NCBI GenBank assembly: GCA_963718755.1
Contig: OY970376.1
Coordinates: 310,001 to 374,000 of the forward strand
Source of the DNA: VRUE01 sp963718755
GTDB lineage: Bacteria; Actinomycetota; Thermoleophilia; Solirubrobacterales; 70-9
Direction: 5' to 3'
DNA: 64,000 bases
The notes under the pieces are model-generated. The model was not told where the DNA came from and searched no databases. It saw nothing but the letters and a program-made list of their open reading frames with translations. A program made the position numbers and the translations under genes. The first letter of the stretch is position 1, and each line of letters starts with the position of its first letter. Below are positions 41,794 through 50,535 of this stretch, one piece after another.

Positions 41794-44700
41794 TTATTCC
41801 TCCGCAGCCATTGCATATCCCATCACGCATCCGCCGCCAGCAGCGACAACCGGGATCCAGACCGTCTCCCAAAATGCGACCACCTGTAAGACGGATTTGA
41901 TGGAACCTTTAGCACAGCCGACAAGTTCCTTAGTGTGCTCACCCTGAAACGTCTCCCGTACCCATTGAGTTACCTTGGGAATGAGAATCGCTCCGAGCCT
42001 TGCTATGGGGGTTCGGCCAAGCCGCGCCCCTACCTCGTCAATGACTTTACCTGCAATACGCACGCCCGCTGGTCCGACGGAACATAGGACGCATACCGGC
42101 GAGATACGCGATGCTGCGGCGACTCCCGCCGTCCCCCGATTGCTTGCCTGGGCTGCCCTCCGGGAAGACACGCCCACGCCGCTGCGGCGCCTTGCGCGCG
42201 TTCCATCCAGATCAAAGTTATTGATCGGGTCGCCCGCCGCATACTCGTAAGCGTTCGCCGATCCTCCAAGCACAGGATCGATCGACGTGAACCGCCCGAT
42301 CGCGGGCACGTAGCTACGGGCGCCCATCTGAATTACTCCAGATGGCAGCTGGGTCCGTCGCTGTTTCCCGCCAAGCCATCCATACTGCGGCGTGGCGGCT
42401 TGTTTGGGATTGCCGTACTCGTCAAACTCGAAGGTGGCCAAGAGTTTCGTTGCTTCCGGGTCCGTGCTCGCGGTTGCGACGACATCACCGTGGAGATTGG
42501 TGAGCTGGAGGGTCGTGCCTTTCGAGCTGTGTTGGATCGCGCCAAGACCACCTCCGAGCCCTGCAATGCTGCGCTCCCAACTCGAACCACGATCAATCCA
42601 TGCGGGCGAATCCGAGCCGTCGACGTAGTGATATATCTCGGTGCCGGGACTCGTGCCACCTGCTTGGATTCGTTCGCGCACCCGCAGTGCTCCGTCTAGT
42701 TCGTAGGTGTTGGTAACTCCGTCCTGCGTCTGGGTTTTGACGAGATCGTTCATGTAGTAGGTGGTGGACAGTGCCCCACCGCCTGAGAACGCCGATGGGA
42801 GGCTGGTTATCCGACCGTAGTTGTCATACACGACACCGGTCCCCAGGAGTCGGTCCGCTTTATCGTAGGTGTAGGACTTGGTGGTTCCAGCCGAGGTCGT
42901 ATCGCAGACTCCCCCGATCCCAGGCGCACGAGTGACGAGGGTGGTGCGGTTGGAGTTTTTGTCGAAGCTGTATGAGCGAGTCGTGCAACCCCCGCTCAGC
43001 GGCGTGTCCTTGACCAAAGTCAACCTGCCGGCCTTATCGTAGGAGTACTGCTGACCCGAGAGGTTGCTGGAGTGCGTCAGCCATTGACCGTGGATGGACT
43101 CTTCGACATCGAAGTCCAACCACGTACAGCTGATCGAGCAGAAGCTGGTCTTGTCATAGCTGAGGTGGACCGGCGCACCGGTCTCGTCATAGGTCGTTTT
43201 GGCAACTAGCCCATTGGGCAAACCCTGTTCCTTTAGGTTGCCGTCGGCGTCATAGCTCCCGGTAAAGGTGCCTGCTCCGGAGTCTTCGAGTTTGACGAGC
43301 AGACCCGAGATCGGATCGTAGGTGCGGGCTTGGATTCCTTTGCCGTCGCTGCTGGTAACTGGACGACCCAGCAGGTCATAACTCGTGCCGGATTGGTTGC
43401 CATCGGCGTCTTCGTAGAAGGTCGGCCTGCCGAGGGTGTCATAGTACGTCGTCGTTTCTAAACATGTGGCGCCGCCGCAAGTAAAGCGCTGGACTTCCGG
43501 TCGACCGGTTTCCGCGTTATAGAGAGTTTCCGTGGGGAGCAGGGCTGCTCCACCGCCTTCCAGTATCCGACTTTTCGGACGCCCTGCGGAGTCATACGTC
43601 GTAAGCGTTTTGCGGACGTTCGCAGCGCCACCACCAGGGCTTTCGCGCACTTCGGTGGGCGCACCAAGCGGGGAATAGCCCGTATACCGCGTCACCAAGG
43701 TTTCGGGCTGGCCGGCGGTGCCGGGTTGCGCGGCTGGAGTGATCTTGCAGACCCAGCGAGTCCATGCAGCGTTGTTGCCACACTCGGAGTCGGCTGGATT
43801 GGGGTGAGCGCCCGGCGTGTAGTACGCGATTCTCGTTGAGTGCGCATCGCCGCCGCTCGGGTTTGCCGGCAGCCTTACTTCCGCCTCCAGGCCGGTCGTT
43901 TCGTTGTACTCAGTGTGGGTTATTAAGTTCAGACCAAGGGGATCGACGATCACGTCGGTTGGTTTGCGCAAATTCCAGTTGTATTTCGTTTCGGTTACCC
44001 GCTGATCGGCATCGATGCCCTGGCCGGGAACACTGGCTCCAACCGTCTCTCGAGTAGGCAAATGCGGCCAAGGAGTGCCCGTCGGCGGCGTTGGCGCCCC
44101 TTGGTCATACTGGATAACCCGATGCAACCGCGCCTGTTTCGTTTCACCCGACTCCAGGCGCACCTCGTGAAGCGGCCCCCATTCCTCCTGTATCTCAGTG
44201 CCATCTGCCGAGTAGTTGCGTTTCGTCTCCAGTTCCTGGGAACGTTTCACCGATTCTGAGCCCGCGGCAAGGGCGCGAAGCCTGTTCTGAGCAGTTAGCT
44301 CACGCACAACGTTGCCGAACTCGTCGTGTTCGGTCGTCGTGATCGATGCTGCGCTGGTGCCGGCCCCGGCAGGAGTGGCCATATTGACCATCTGGCCTTC
44401 AGCGTCCATGTAGTAAACGGTGGCGCGGGCATAGCTCGATGGAGGACTACTTGGAATTTCGTCAGGAGGAAAGATCGCGGTAGCGTCGAGGGGAATGTCC
44501 TGCTGACCCCATTGCGCAACGTTCGCTGGACTCATTTCATATGGGGCGCCCGATCCACTGATCGGAACGCCATAAGCGATCGTCGTCTGGGCTACGGAGG
44601 GGCTGGCAAGAAGACTTGAACGTTTCACGCGGACCAGTTTTCCCGAGTCGCCAGGACCACCTGCACCGCAATTACAAGGCGCGTACTCAAACGTCCACGG

Positions 44701-47376
44701 CTGCTCGCCAGGGGGGGTCAAGGTCCCCAGCGCTGACGTGGGTTCAGAGCTATAGGTATAGGCCTCTTTGAGTGCCGGAGAGATTCGGGGGTCCCACTGG
44801 GCAACAAGCTGCCCTTTGGAATCGTAGCTGTACTGCGAGACATCCCATTGCCCCATCGCGGAAGCACTTGCCGGTCCGTAGTAGGTGATCTTTTCTAGCC
44901 TGCTGGCGTAGTTGGAGGGTGCGCCCCATTTGGTCGCAGGCTGGTAGGTAAACCAGAGCGAGCGGCAGCCAAGGGTCGTTTTTACAGTCGTTTCGTTGCA
45001 GGTCACTGATTCCGTATTCGGCGCAATCACCGCACGGAGTCGCTTGGCGTTGTTCACGAACTCGTAGACGAACTGCGTTTTATTCGCCGTGCCACCCGGC
45101 TGCGAAATCGATGACGGCAGGTACTTACTTCCGCTTGCTTCCTTTTCAAAGGTGGTGCGATTCCCACCGGGATCGACCAAGACTAGATGCGTGGCATCCT
45201 GACGCGTCAACGACCAGCCAGCCGACTCTGCACCAGACACGTATTTCCCTTCAATGAGTTCGAAGGGGTACTCATTGCCAATCAAATCGACGAGCTCGAC
45301 GTACGTGCTGTGGTCGGTAATCCTGCGCCAGACTGCCCCTCCGGCTTGTTCGACCGGAGCCATTGGCTCCCAACCACGTCCGAGAACTCCGGTGTCACTG
45401 CCTGGCGACGTCCGGGAAGCGGCTGCGCGAGAGAATTCCAGGGCGGTGCTGAAAACCGGTATCGAAACATCGGTACGCGCGATTCGCAAGTTGCCGGTGA
45501 GAAGATCGAGGCTTCCCGGCCCGACGTTCGTCGTCGCGTCTCTGGCATTGCCGGCAGTCGGACTCCAGACAGCAGTTACAGGAGCGCTATAGCCCGCAGC
45601 GCCAATTGGTCCCTCAAACAAGGCGCGGAACTGCACGTCCTGCGGTTTGGCAAGGTCCGGATCGAAGTAGACCGATGGGCTTTCTTTACCTTCAACGGCC
45701 AACGGCCACGTCACGGGATTTCCTTTGGCGTCCATCGCCTCGTTCCCTGGAACCGTTTGCCAGCCCACTTCGGCGCTTGCGTACTGAAACGTCACTCCGG
45801 TAACGCCTGCCGCGGTCCATTTGGCCTTCAGCTTGAATCTCTTGGCGGTCTGATGGCCCTCGCCCGGCGACGCCATCTTGCTGCTGCTCGGAGCGGCGGG
45901 GTAGTAGGTGACACTTAGGTACGGCCGCTTGCTCTGGTCAGCCGCCGCGCTCGAATCCCAAGGGATCAAGCGTTCGTTACAACCACTTCCGGTGCAATCG
46001 GGTTCTTTGTCGTCCCGCAACCGCACGATGACGCCCCAGTTGTATGCGGGGTATTCAACCCAATTGCGAACCGCCAGAAGAAAGTTGCCGCCGGCGGGCG
46101 AAGAGAAGCTATTGAAATGCCACCACCCAGGCTGCGTTCCGCGTTCGCTGGTGAGAATCGTTGGGCCATATTTTTCGAAATCGCCGCCATAGTTGGTCCA
46201 TTTGTTGGTGCCGTCGTACTTTTCCCAGTTAAGGGCGCTGGTCCAGGGTTTGCTGGCGCTGCGAAGGTCCACTCCGCTGGTATTCCGGGGTTTCCAAGTG
46301 GTATGTAGCCCTAGGGTGGCCGACGTTACGTAGGACGTTTTCGGAATCGCGCTTACATCGAAACGGAGAGCAGCGCGTGCGTAGGCGTGGGGCCCTGAGA
46401 GGCTGTAGAGGCCGCGCGTGTAGAGCTGCGATCTCCCTTCAAAACCGCAGTCGTGCCGACCATTCGACGCTTCATAGCCGCTGAACTCGCAATCGAGCGT
46501 TGGGGCCGGCAGTGCCAGAGTTGGGTCGATACGCACGGGAAACTCCCGCTCGGGGCTTCCCAGCCAAGCGGGATCGACTTCAACCGTCAGTAGCCACTCA
46601 TTCTGGCCGGAGGACTCAAGCTGATACTGCACTGGGTCTGAGCTGGCCGATGCTTGCGAGCTGTCCGCGACTACCGGCGCTGGGAGCGTCGCAACTAGCG
46701 TGTCGCCTGCATCGCGAAACTCGATTGATCCATCTGCCGCCGGAGAAACAGAAATGCCGGCTGACGCAGCGAACTCAAAGCGGTAGCTGCTGGGCTGGGA
46801 GGAATCTGCGATCTCGATTTCCTCCTTAAGACCATTTGCGAGAGAGGAAAGTTCAAAGGTCGTTCCCTCGTCATTAGTTTCGTAGGTGACGATCTCGTCC
46901 GATGAGAGCTCGGCCGGCGCCGTCTCCGTTCCTAGGAGTCGCTCCGTGATCCAGTGATCACCGACGCTTAAACGAACGGGACCGGTGCCTAGCCTGTTGG
47001 GAAGACTCACGTCGAAGGCATTGGCGCCGTTGGTGAGCGTAGATCCTCCAGCTGGCTCGAATCCTTCGTCTATCGGCTTCCATTCGCCCGTGGAATCGCG
47101 ATAGTTGACGCGACTCTCATAGATTCTCGTTTCAAAGGAGCCGTCAGGGAAGCGGAAGGTCTGAGAGGTGGCGGTTCGTTTCCCGGCAAGTTCAACCCCC
47201 TCGGAGTCTTGGAGGGGTGCACTTAAGAGGTCGGGATCTGCCGTCTCCGAGCTGCTGGGCTCAGCAGTCGATGCAGCCTGCCCGATGGCAAGGAACGTGA
47301 TTACTAGGAGCCCACAAAGCCCGATAAGCCAGCTCGCGCGACTTGCAATTGAATCCCTGCGAGAACCCATTGACAA
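41794..47376 (-). CDS. RHS-repeat polymorphic toxin with DNRLRE domain
   Basis: The 1860-aa protein has an N-terminal signal or anchor helix (ASWLIGLCGLLVITFLAIGQA), a DNRLRE-type region (LTLDCEFSGYEASNGRHDC, YARAALRFDVSAIPKTSYVTSATLGL in outline), then many YD/RHS repeats (YDxxGRxTxxxD). The core ends in the conserved IGRFTSIDPVLGGSANAYEY and NNFDLDG. About 135 variable residues follow, with Cys residues and hydrophobic segments (SVLQVVAFWETVWIPVVAAG). That layout is typical of contact-dependent or secreted toxins with a replaceable C-terminal effector. The effector activity is not recognisable. Confidence 0.88.
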   Translation of the reverse strand: MSMGSRRDSIASRASWLIGLCGLLVITFLAIGQAASTAEPSSSETADPDLLSAPLQDSEGVELAGKRTATSQTFRFPDGSFETRIYESRVNYRDSTGEWKPIDEGFEPAGGSTLTNGANAFDVSLPNRLGTGPVRLSVGDHWITERLLGTETAPAELSSDEIVTYETNDEGTTFELSSLANGLKEEIEIADSSQPSSYRFEFAASAGISVSPAADGSIEFRDAGDTLVATLPAPVVADSSQASASSDPVQYQLESSGQNEWLLTVEVDPAWLGSPEREFPVRIDPTLALPAPTLDCEFSGYEASNGRHDCGFEGRSQLYTRGLYSLSGPHAYARAALRFDVSAIPKTSYVTSATLGLHTTWKPRNTSGVDLRSASKPWTSALNWEKYDGTNKWTNYGGDFEKYGPTILTSERGTQPGWWHFNSFSSPAGGNFLLAVRNWVEYPAYNWGVIVRLRDDKEPDCTGSGCNERLIPWDSSAAADQSKRPYLSVTYYPAAPSSSKMASPGEGHQTAKRFKLKAKWTAAGVTGVTFQYASAEVGWQTVPGNEAMDAKGNPVTWPLAVEGKESPSVYFDPDLAKPQDVQFRALFEGPIGAAGYSAPVTAVWSPTAGNARDATTNVGPGSLDLLTGNLRIARTDVSIPVFSTALEFSRAAASRTSPGSDTGVLGRGWEPMAPVEQAGGAVWRRITDHSTYVELVDLIGNEYPFELIEGKYVSGAESAGWSLTRQDATHLVLVDPGGNRTTFEKEASGSKYLPSSISQPGGTANKTQFVYEFVNNAKRLRAVIAPNTESVTCNETTVKTTLGCRSLWFTYQPATKWGAPSNYASRLEKITYYGPASASAMGQWDVSQYSYDSKGQLVAQWDPRISPALKEAYTYSSEPTSALGTLTPPGEQPWTFEYAPCNCGAGGPGDSGKLVRVKRSSLLASPSVAQTTIAYGVPISGSGAPYEMSPANVAQWGQQDIPLDATAIFPPDEIPSSPPSSYARATVYYMDAEGQMVNMATPAGAGTSAASITTTEHDEFGNVVRELTAQNRLRALAAGSESVKRSQELETKRNYSADGTEIQEEWGPLHEVRLESGETKQARLHRVIQYDQGAPTPPTGTPWPHLPTRETVGASVPGQGIDADQRVTETKYNWNLRKPTDVIVDPLGLNLITHTEYNETTGLEAEVRLPANPSGGDAHSTRIAYYTPGAHPNPADSECGNNAAWTRWVCKITPAAQPGTAGQPETLVTRYTGYSPLGAPTEVRESPGGGAANVRKTLTTYDSAGRPKSRILEGGGAALLPTETLYNAETGRPEVQRFTCGGATCLETTTYYDTLGRPTFYEDADGNQSGTSYDLLGRPVTSSDGKGIQARTYDPISGLLVKLEDSGAGTFTGSYDADGNLKEQGLPNGLVAKTTYDETGAPVHLSYDKTSFCSISCTWLDFDVEESIHGQWLTHSSNLSGQQYSYDKAGRLTLVKDTPLSGGCTTRSYSFDKNSNRTTLVTRAPGIGGVCDTTSAGTTKSYTYDKADRLLGTGVVYDNYGRITSLPSAFSGGGALSTTYYMNDLVKTQTQDGVTNTYELDGALRVRERIQAGGTSPGTEIYHYVDGSDSPAWIDRGSSWERSIAGLGGGLGAIQHSSKGTTLQLTNLHGDVVATASTDPEATKLLATFEFDEYGNPKQAATPQYGWLGGKQRRTQLPSGVIQMGARSYVPAIGRFTSIDPVLGGSANAYEYAAGDPINNFDLDGTRARRRSGVGVSSRRAAQASNRGTAGVAAASRISPVCVLCSVGPAGVRIAGKVIDEVGARLGRTPIARLGAILIPKVTQWVRETFQGEHTKELVGCAKGSIKSVLQVVAFWETVWIPVVAAGGGCVMGYAMAAEE

Positions 47377-47460
47377 ACCCCTCCCCTGCCGGTTGAACCT
47401 CGAATGGCGGGTTGTCTATCACAGGGATTAGTCGGTTTACTACCCAAAATTTGAACGATA

Positions 47461-47498
47461 TGTAAGACGCTTCTCCATTAATGGAGGCTTGCCTTACA
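47461..47498. terminator. Dyad between methyltransferase and RHS genes
   Basis: CTCCATTAATGGAG (47473-47486) is a perfect palindrome enclosed by TGTAAG (47461-47466) and CTTACA (47493-47498). It lies 19 bases after the methyltransferase stop and may be its terminator or an operator for the RHS gene. Confidence 0.45.
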
Positions 47499-47516
47499 GA
47501 GGAAACGCAGCAGCAA

Positions 47517-48293
47517 TCAGGCCGCCAGCGCTGCGATGTACACGGCCTTGACGTGATCGTCTTCATCGAGCGGCTGCTTCATCACCACATCCTCATGGTG
47601 TCCAAATACCGCGAGGCATCGGAGACCGGCCGCGATTAGGGCCGCACGAATGTCAGCCTCGGGGAAATGACGCTGCCGATGCTGGTGCGACTCCACGGCT
47701 GTTCCTTCCACTTCAAATCTGGCCTCACTTATTGAACGCGGAGGCGTCTTTGAATCTGATTGACCGCGCCAGATCAGACGGCAGCCGTGGCGCTCTATTA
47801 CGACCGTTTCAGCGAAGAAGCCGCGATAAGTCGCCAAGGTATTAACGTCAAACATCAGTAGGCCGTTCGCCGCCAGGTTTTTCGCCATACCCTCGAAGGC
47901 GCTGCGCAGCTCCTCAAGGCTGAGTAGATAGTTCACGGCATCGTCCAGGGCCCAGACGAGATCGAATGAGCCAAACGCCGGCAGGGCGCGCATGTCAGCC
48001 AGCTCAAGTCGAACCTGATCGCCAACCTTCGCTGCAGCCTTACTCAGCATGGCGGTCGAGATGTCGCATCCAACGACGGACCATCCCCGGTCGATCATCG
48101 GCAGAAAGCTGTTTCCGGTTCCGCAGCCAACATCGAGCAGGCGATTCCCTTGGAGCCCGCATCGCTCTAGCTCAGGAATAAGCTTTCCAAGCCAGAGTTC
48201 GGTGTCGTAATGCTCCGTGAAGCTGTCATAGACCGGCGCCATTGCCTCATAGCTGGCTTTGGCCGAGTCCCTGCCGAGGGTGGCTTCAAGCAT
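47517..48293 (-). CDS. Class I SAM-dependent methyltransferase
   Basis: From the ATG at 48293 (MLEATLGRDSAK) the protein is 258 aa with SAM motif I LLDVGCGTGNSFLPM, the acidic residue in VVGCDIS, the DLVWALDDAVNYLL post-motif and a final strand pair. It methylates a small molecule or peptide; the substrate is unknown. The frame extends upstream to 48476, but that part has no family character. The 5' region holds a 12-bp hairpin and two short ORFs on the same strand. Confidence 0.83.
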   Translation of the reverse strand: MLEATLGRDSAKASYEAMAPVYDSFTEHYDTELWLGKLIPELERCGLQGNRLLDVGCGTGNSFLPMIDRGWSVVGCDISTAMLSKAAAKVGDQVRLELADMRALPAFGSFDLVWALDDAVNYLLSLEELRSAFEGMAKNLAANGLLMFDVNTLATYRGFFAETVVIERHGCRLIWRGQSDSKTPPRSISEARFEVEGTAVESHQHRQRHFPEADIRAALIAAGLRCLAVFGHHEDVVMKQPLDEDDHVKAVYIAALAA

Positions 48294-48325
48294 AATCAGG
48301 AATAATTTAGCAAATGAGCAAGGAA

Positions 48326-48463
48326 CTACAGGGTGGCTCGCCTGGCTGTTGGGACCTCTTGGCGAGCCACCCCGGACAAGCTGAGATGCTGATCGAACCC
48401 GTCTTGGATGTCCTCCTGGTCGACCGTTCGAGTGGCGGAGAAACTGGGAGGTCGCTTCCCCAC
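48326..48463 (-). CDS. Possible 45-aa peptide upstream of the methyltransferase
   Basis: A GTG-started frame encodes 45 residues with an acidic centre (VDQEDIQDGFDQHLSLSG) and a basic end. It stops 32 bases before the methyltransferase ATG. The shape loosely recalls a leader-plus-core peptide substrate. There is no good ribosome site, and its end overlaps a 12-bp hairpin, so it may be chance. Confidence 0.25.
   Translation of the reverse strand: MGKRPPSFSATRTVDQEDIQDGFDQHLSLSGVARQEVPTARRATL
48331..48372 (-). promoter_or_regulatory. 12-bp hairpin in front of the methyltransferase gene
   Basis: GGGTGGCTCGCC (48331-48342) and GGCGAGCCACCC (48361-48372) are perfect complements around an 18-base loop. 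It lies 38 bases upstream of the methyltransferase start. It could attenuate transcription or terminate an upstream short transcript. Confidence 0.5.
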
Positions 48464-48609
48464 TCGGGCTCAGCAAGTCCTAGAAAATTCTACGGGCGAA
48501 TTGACATCTTTCATTTGACGAAGTTCAAGTAAACAGATCGAGCGGCGCGCCTGAATCGCTAGACCGTCAGCAGACCCAGGCGCCCTGTCCCGCTCTTTAC
48601 GTTGCGCGC

Positions 48610-48669
48610 CTATCCGTGCTTCCGCACCTGGACCACGGGCGCGACTGCATCCGTCGTGATCAGCTTCAC
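48610..48669 (-). CDS. 19-aa mini-ORF with an ideal ribosome site
   Basis: On the minus strand GGAGGTGA (48682-48675) stands five bases before a GTG (48669) that opens the frame MKLITTDAVAPVVQVRKHG. A GTG nine bases earlier (48678) is in the same frame and would give 22 aa. The full eight-base Shine-Dalgarno is the strongest I noticed in the window. The peptide could be a leader peptide, a signalling or modified peptide, or a small toxin. It is divergent from the winged-helix regulator gene, with an operator-like dyad between them. Confidence 0.4.
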   Translation of the reverse strand: MKLITTDAVAPVVQVRKHG

Positions 48670-48758
48670 AGCGCTCACCTCCCTCCTTCCACAGCCGCCG
48701 CCCCCGGCGACTGATTGATGGATGAGCACTTGAGGTTATTCAAATAATAGAACTATTT

Positions 48759-48782
48759 CATTCAATGATCGCCCATTGAATG
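48759..48782. promoter_or_regulatory. Operator-like inverted repeat in an AT-rich divergent region
   Basis: CATTCAATG (48759-48767) and CATTGAATG (48774-48782) are perfect complements six bases apart. The surrounding 48735-48835 stretch is much richer in A and T than the rest of the window. It lies between the leftward mini-ORF and the rightward winged-helix gene, a fitting place for an autoregulated divergent promoter. Confidence 0.6.
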
Positions 48783-48898
48783 ACCAAAGTAGAAAGTTCC
48801 TGCAAATGGGCAGGTCTTATGTCAAATAATCAGATAAGGTCCAGCGGGCTGCGCGACCAGGAAATCGATCTACGACCTGCGGGAGGGACCTAGAGGAA

Positions 48899-49624
48899 AT
48901 GGCTGCTGGGGAGAACGAAGCGCCGGGGAACGAAGCGAGTAGCCAGGGAGAGAACTCGCAGAAAGCAGGGAAAAAGCGAGGGCCTCGCAGGAAGAAAAAG
49001 ACCAAGTACTTCACTGGCAGCGAGGAGCAGCGGCTGATGAAGGCGTACCAGGACCCGCTCCGGGTGAAGATCACGGCAATTATGAACGAAATCCCGGAAG
49101 CCAGCGCGAAATCTTTGGAGAAGCTTCTTCCCGGCGAGGACTACAACCAGATCATCTACGCGGTTCAGCGCTTGAAGTTCTTTCGCATCATCGTGCCGAC
49201 CAAACAGGTCAAACGCCGTGGTGGGACTGAACAGTGGTATCGGGCGGTGTCGCGGGCAATGATCCCAGCCGAGGTCTGGGGCAATGTTCCCGACCAGGCG
49301 CAGCACGAAATCTCGGTCGGCATCCTGCGAGAGCTTTGGGCAGACATCTACGACGCGATGGCGGGCGGGACCTTCGAGAAGCCAGAGAGTCACCTCAGCA
49401 TCACGCCCTTCGTCCTCGACCGTCGCGGGCTCCTCGAGGCAAAGGACGTGCTGAACAACGCGCTCGACACCTTGCTGGCGATTCAAGAGCAGGCAAATTC
49501 CCGAATGAAGAAAAATGGAACGTCGGACTCGAAGGGAGTCTCGGCGACCGTCGGACTTGTGGGCTTTGAGTCGACGCGCGACCCGGCGTTGGGGATCAGG
49601 GCATCCCAGACGAAGGCGATCTAG
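48899..49624 (+). CDS. Winged-helix (ArsR-like) regulator
   Basis: The 241-aa protein has a disordered basic N-terminus (KKRGPRRKKKTKYF), then a winged-helix pattern: LMKAYQDPLRVKITAIMNEI, SAKSLEKLLPGEDYNQIIYAVQRLKFFRIIVPTKQV and RGGTEQWYRAV. The second half may be a ligand or dimer domain (HEISVGILRELWADIYDAM). The start at 48899 follows GGGAGGGA. It faces the mini-ORF across the AT-rich dyad and is the likely regulator of that region. Confidence 0.7.
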   Translation: MAAGENEAPGNEASSQGENSQKAGKKRGPRRKKKTKYFTGSEEQRLMKAYQDPLRVKITAIMNEIPEASAKSLEKLLPGEDYNQIIYAVQRLKFFRIIVPTKQVKRRGGTEQWYRAVSRAMIPAEVWGNVPDQAQHEISVGILRELWADIYDAMAGGTFEKPESHLSITPFVLDRRGLLEAKDVLNNALDTLLAIQEQANSRMKKNGTSDSKGVSATVGLVGFESTRDPALGIRASQTKAI

Positions 49625-49670
49625 AGGCGAGACATTCGTGGTCCCCAAACGACATGGCCACGTTGGGGCG

Positions 49671-49916
49671 TTAGCTCGAATCGGCAGCCGCCACGTCCTC
49701 GGCCCGTTTGGCGAGCTCAGAGACCTCCAGATCCAATCCGGACGAGAGCTTGCCGAGAACGACCCAGGTTGGATTCTGGCGCTCGGCGCCGCGCTCGATC
49801 GAGGACAGGTACTCCCACGAGATGCCGGCAGCGGCTGCAAGCGCTTCGATGCTGGTTTCGCGGGCCTCGCGGGCCTGTCTGATCGCAGTTCCAAGGTGAC
49901 GAGTCGTCGGCGGCAC
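49671..49916 (-). CDS. XRE-family DNA-binding protein
   Basis: An 81-aa single helix-turn-helix protein (LGTAIRQAREARETSIEALAAAAGISWEYLSSIERG, NPTWVVLGKLSSGLDL). It is the classical Cro/CI type. It converges with the winged-helix gene and faces the broken MFS gene. No partner gene is obvious. Confidence 0.82.
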   Translation of the reverse strand: MPPTTRHLGTAIRQAREARETSIEALAAAAGISWEYLSSIERGAERQNPTWVVLGKLSSGLDLEVSELAKRAEDVAAADSS

Positions 49917-49996
49917 GGGCAGGAAGCCTCCCGCCGCCGCATTGCTTTGACCATGAACTATAGTTCAGGTCATCAAGGTGGGCCAGGGAGGCGGGA

Positions 49997-50269
49997 ATGA
50001 GGGTGCGGGCTTCCGAGCGATGCCATAGCGGCAGTGCTCCGGAACGCCGCCGGCCGAGAGGACGGGGAGGTCGAGGCAGCGCCTTGAAGGCGGCGCTCCT
50101 CGATCGCTCCGGTCTCCGCGAAAAGGCACCGCGACAGCTGGTGCTTGCACAACTGACGTCGACCATCGGAGATCTCATGGTTCTGACGGCGTTGCCGTTC
50201 GCCGTCTTTGCGGTCAGGTGCGGTCTCGGCCAGCTCGGACTGGCCCTCGGGGTTCAGTCCCCTGCATAG
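49997..50269 (+). pseudogene. Truncated MFS transporter gene
   Basis: After an unrelated-looking start, the frame reads GLREKAPRQLVLAQLTSTIGDLMVLTALPFAVFAV and QLGLALGVQ, which is the cytoplasmic start and first membrane helices of a major facilitator transporter. It stops at 50269, leaving no more than about 90 codons of a normal 400. The break lies just before the region with repeat copy B, so an insertion or deletion removed the rest. Confidence 0.65.
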
Positions 50270-50370
50270 CTTGGAGCGTTTCCATCCCAAGGCACCGGCA
50301 TTGCCGAAACTTTTCCGGCGGCGATGAGGCCGAGGTCCCATATCACGGCCGCCCGAAACCTCGTATCACG

Positions 50371-50464
50371 CTCATATCACGAATCGCCGCGCATCCCCCC
50401 GCATAGCCTCGCGCAGGCAATTCGATTTGGCATGGCGCGCGGCTATGCGAAGCCATGCGGGGAA
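50371..50464 (+). repeat. Dispersed non-coding repeat, copy B
   Basis: It is related to copy A at 40661-40743, with the identical end GGCTATGCGAAGCC plus eleven more bases. It contains CGCATAGCC (50400-50408) complementary to GGCTATGCG (50441-50449). TATCAC motifs flank it. The rest of the gap 50270-50535 shows no gene. Confidence 0.6.
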
Positions 50465-50535
50465 AGCTCTGCTATCGCCCTAACTGGACGGTATTTGAAC
50501 CGCGTTGAGAATCTGATGGGCCTTCAGACCGCTGC

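Noticed and set aside
48474..48518. 14-codon minus-strand frame beginning MKDVNSPVEF and ending in Cys
   Set aside because: No ribosome site, and chance frames of this size are common.
48314..48532. Plus-strand 72-codon frame upstream of the methyltransferase gene
   Set aside because: It runs through the 12-bp hairpin and lacks a family or good ribosome site.
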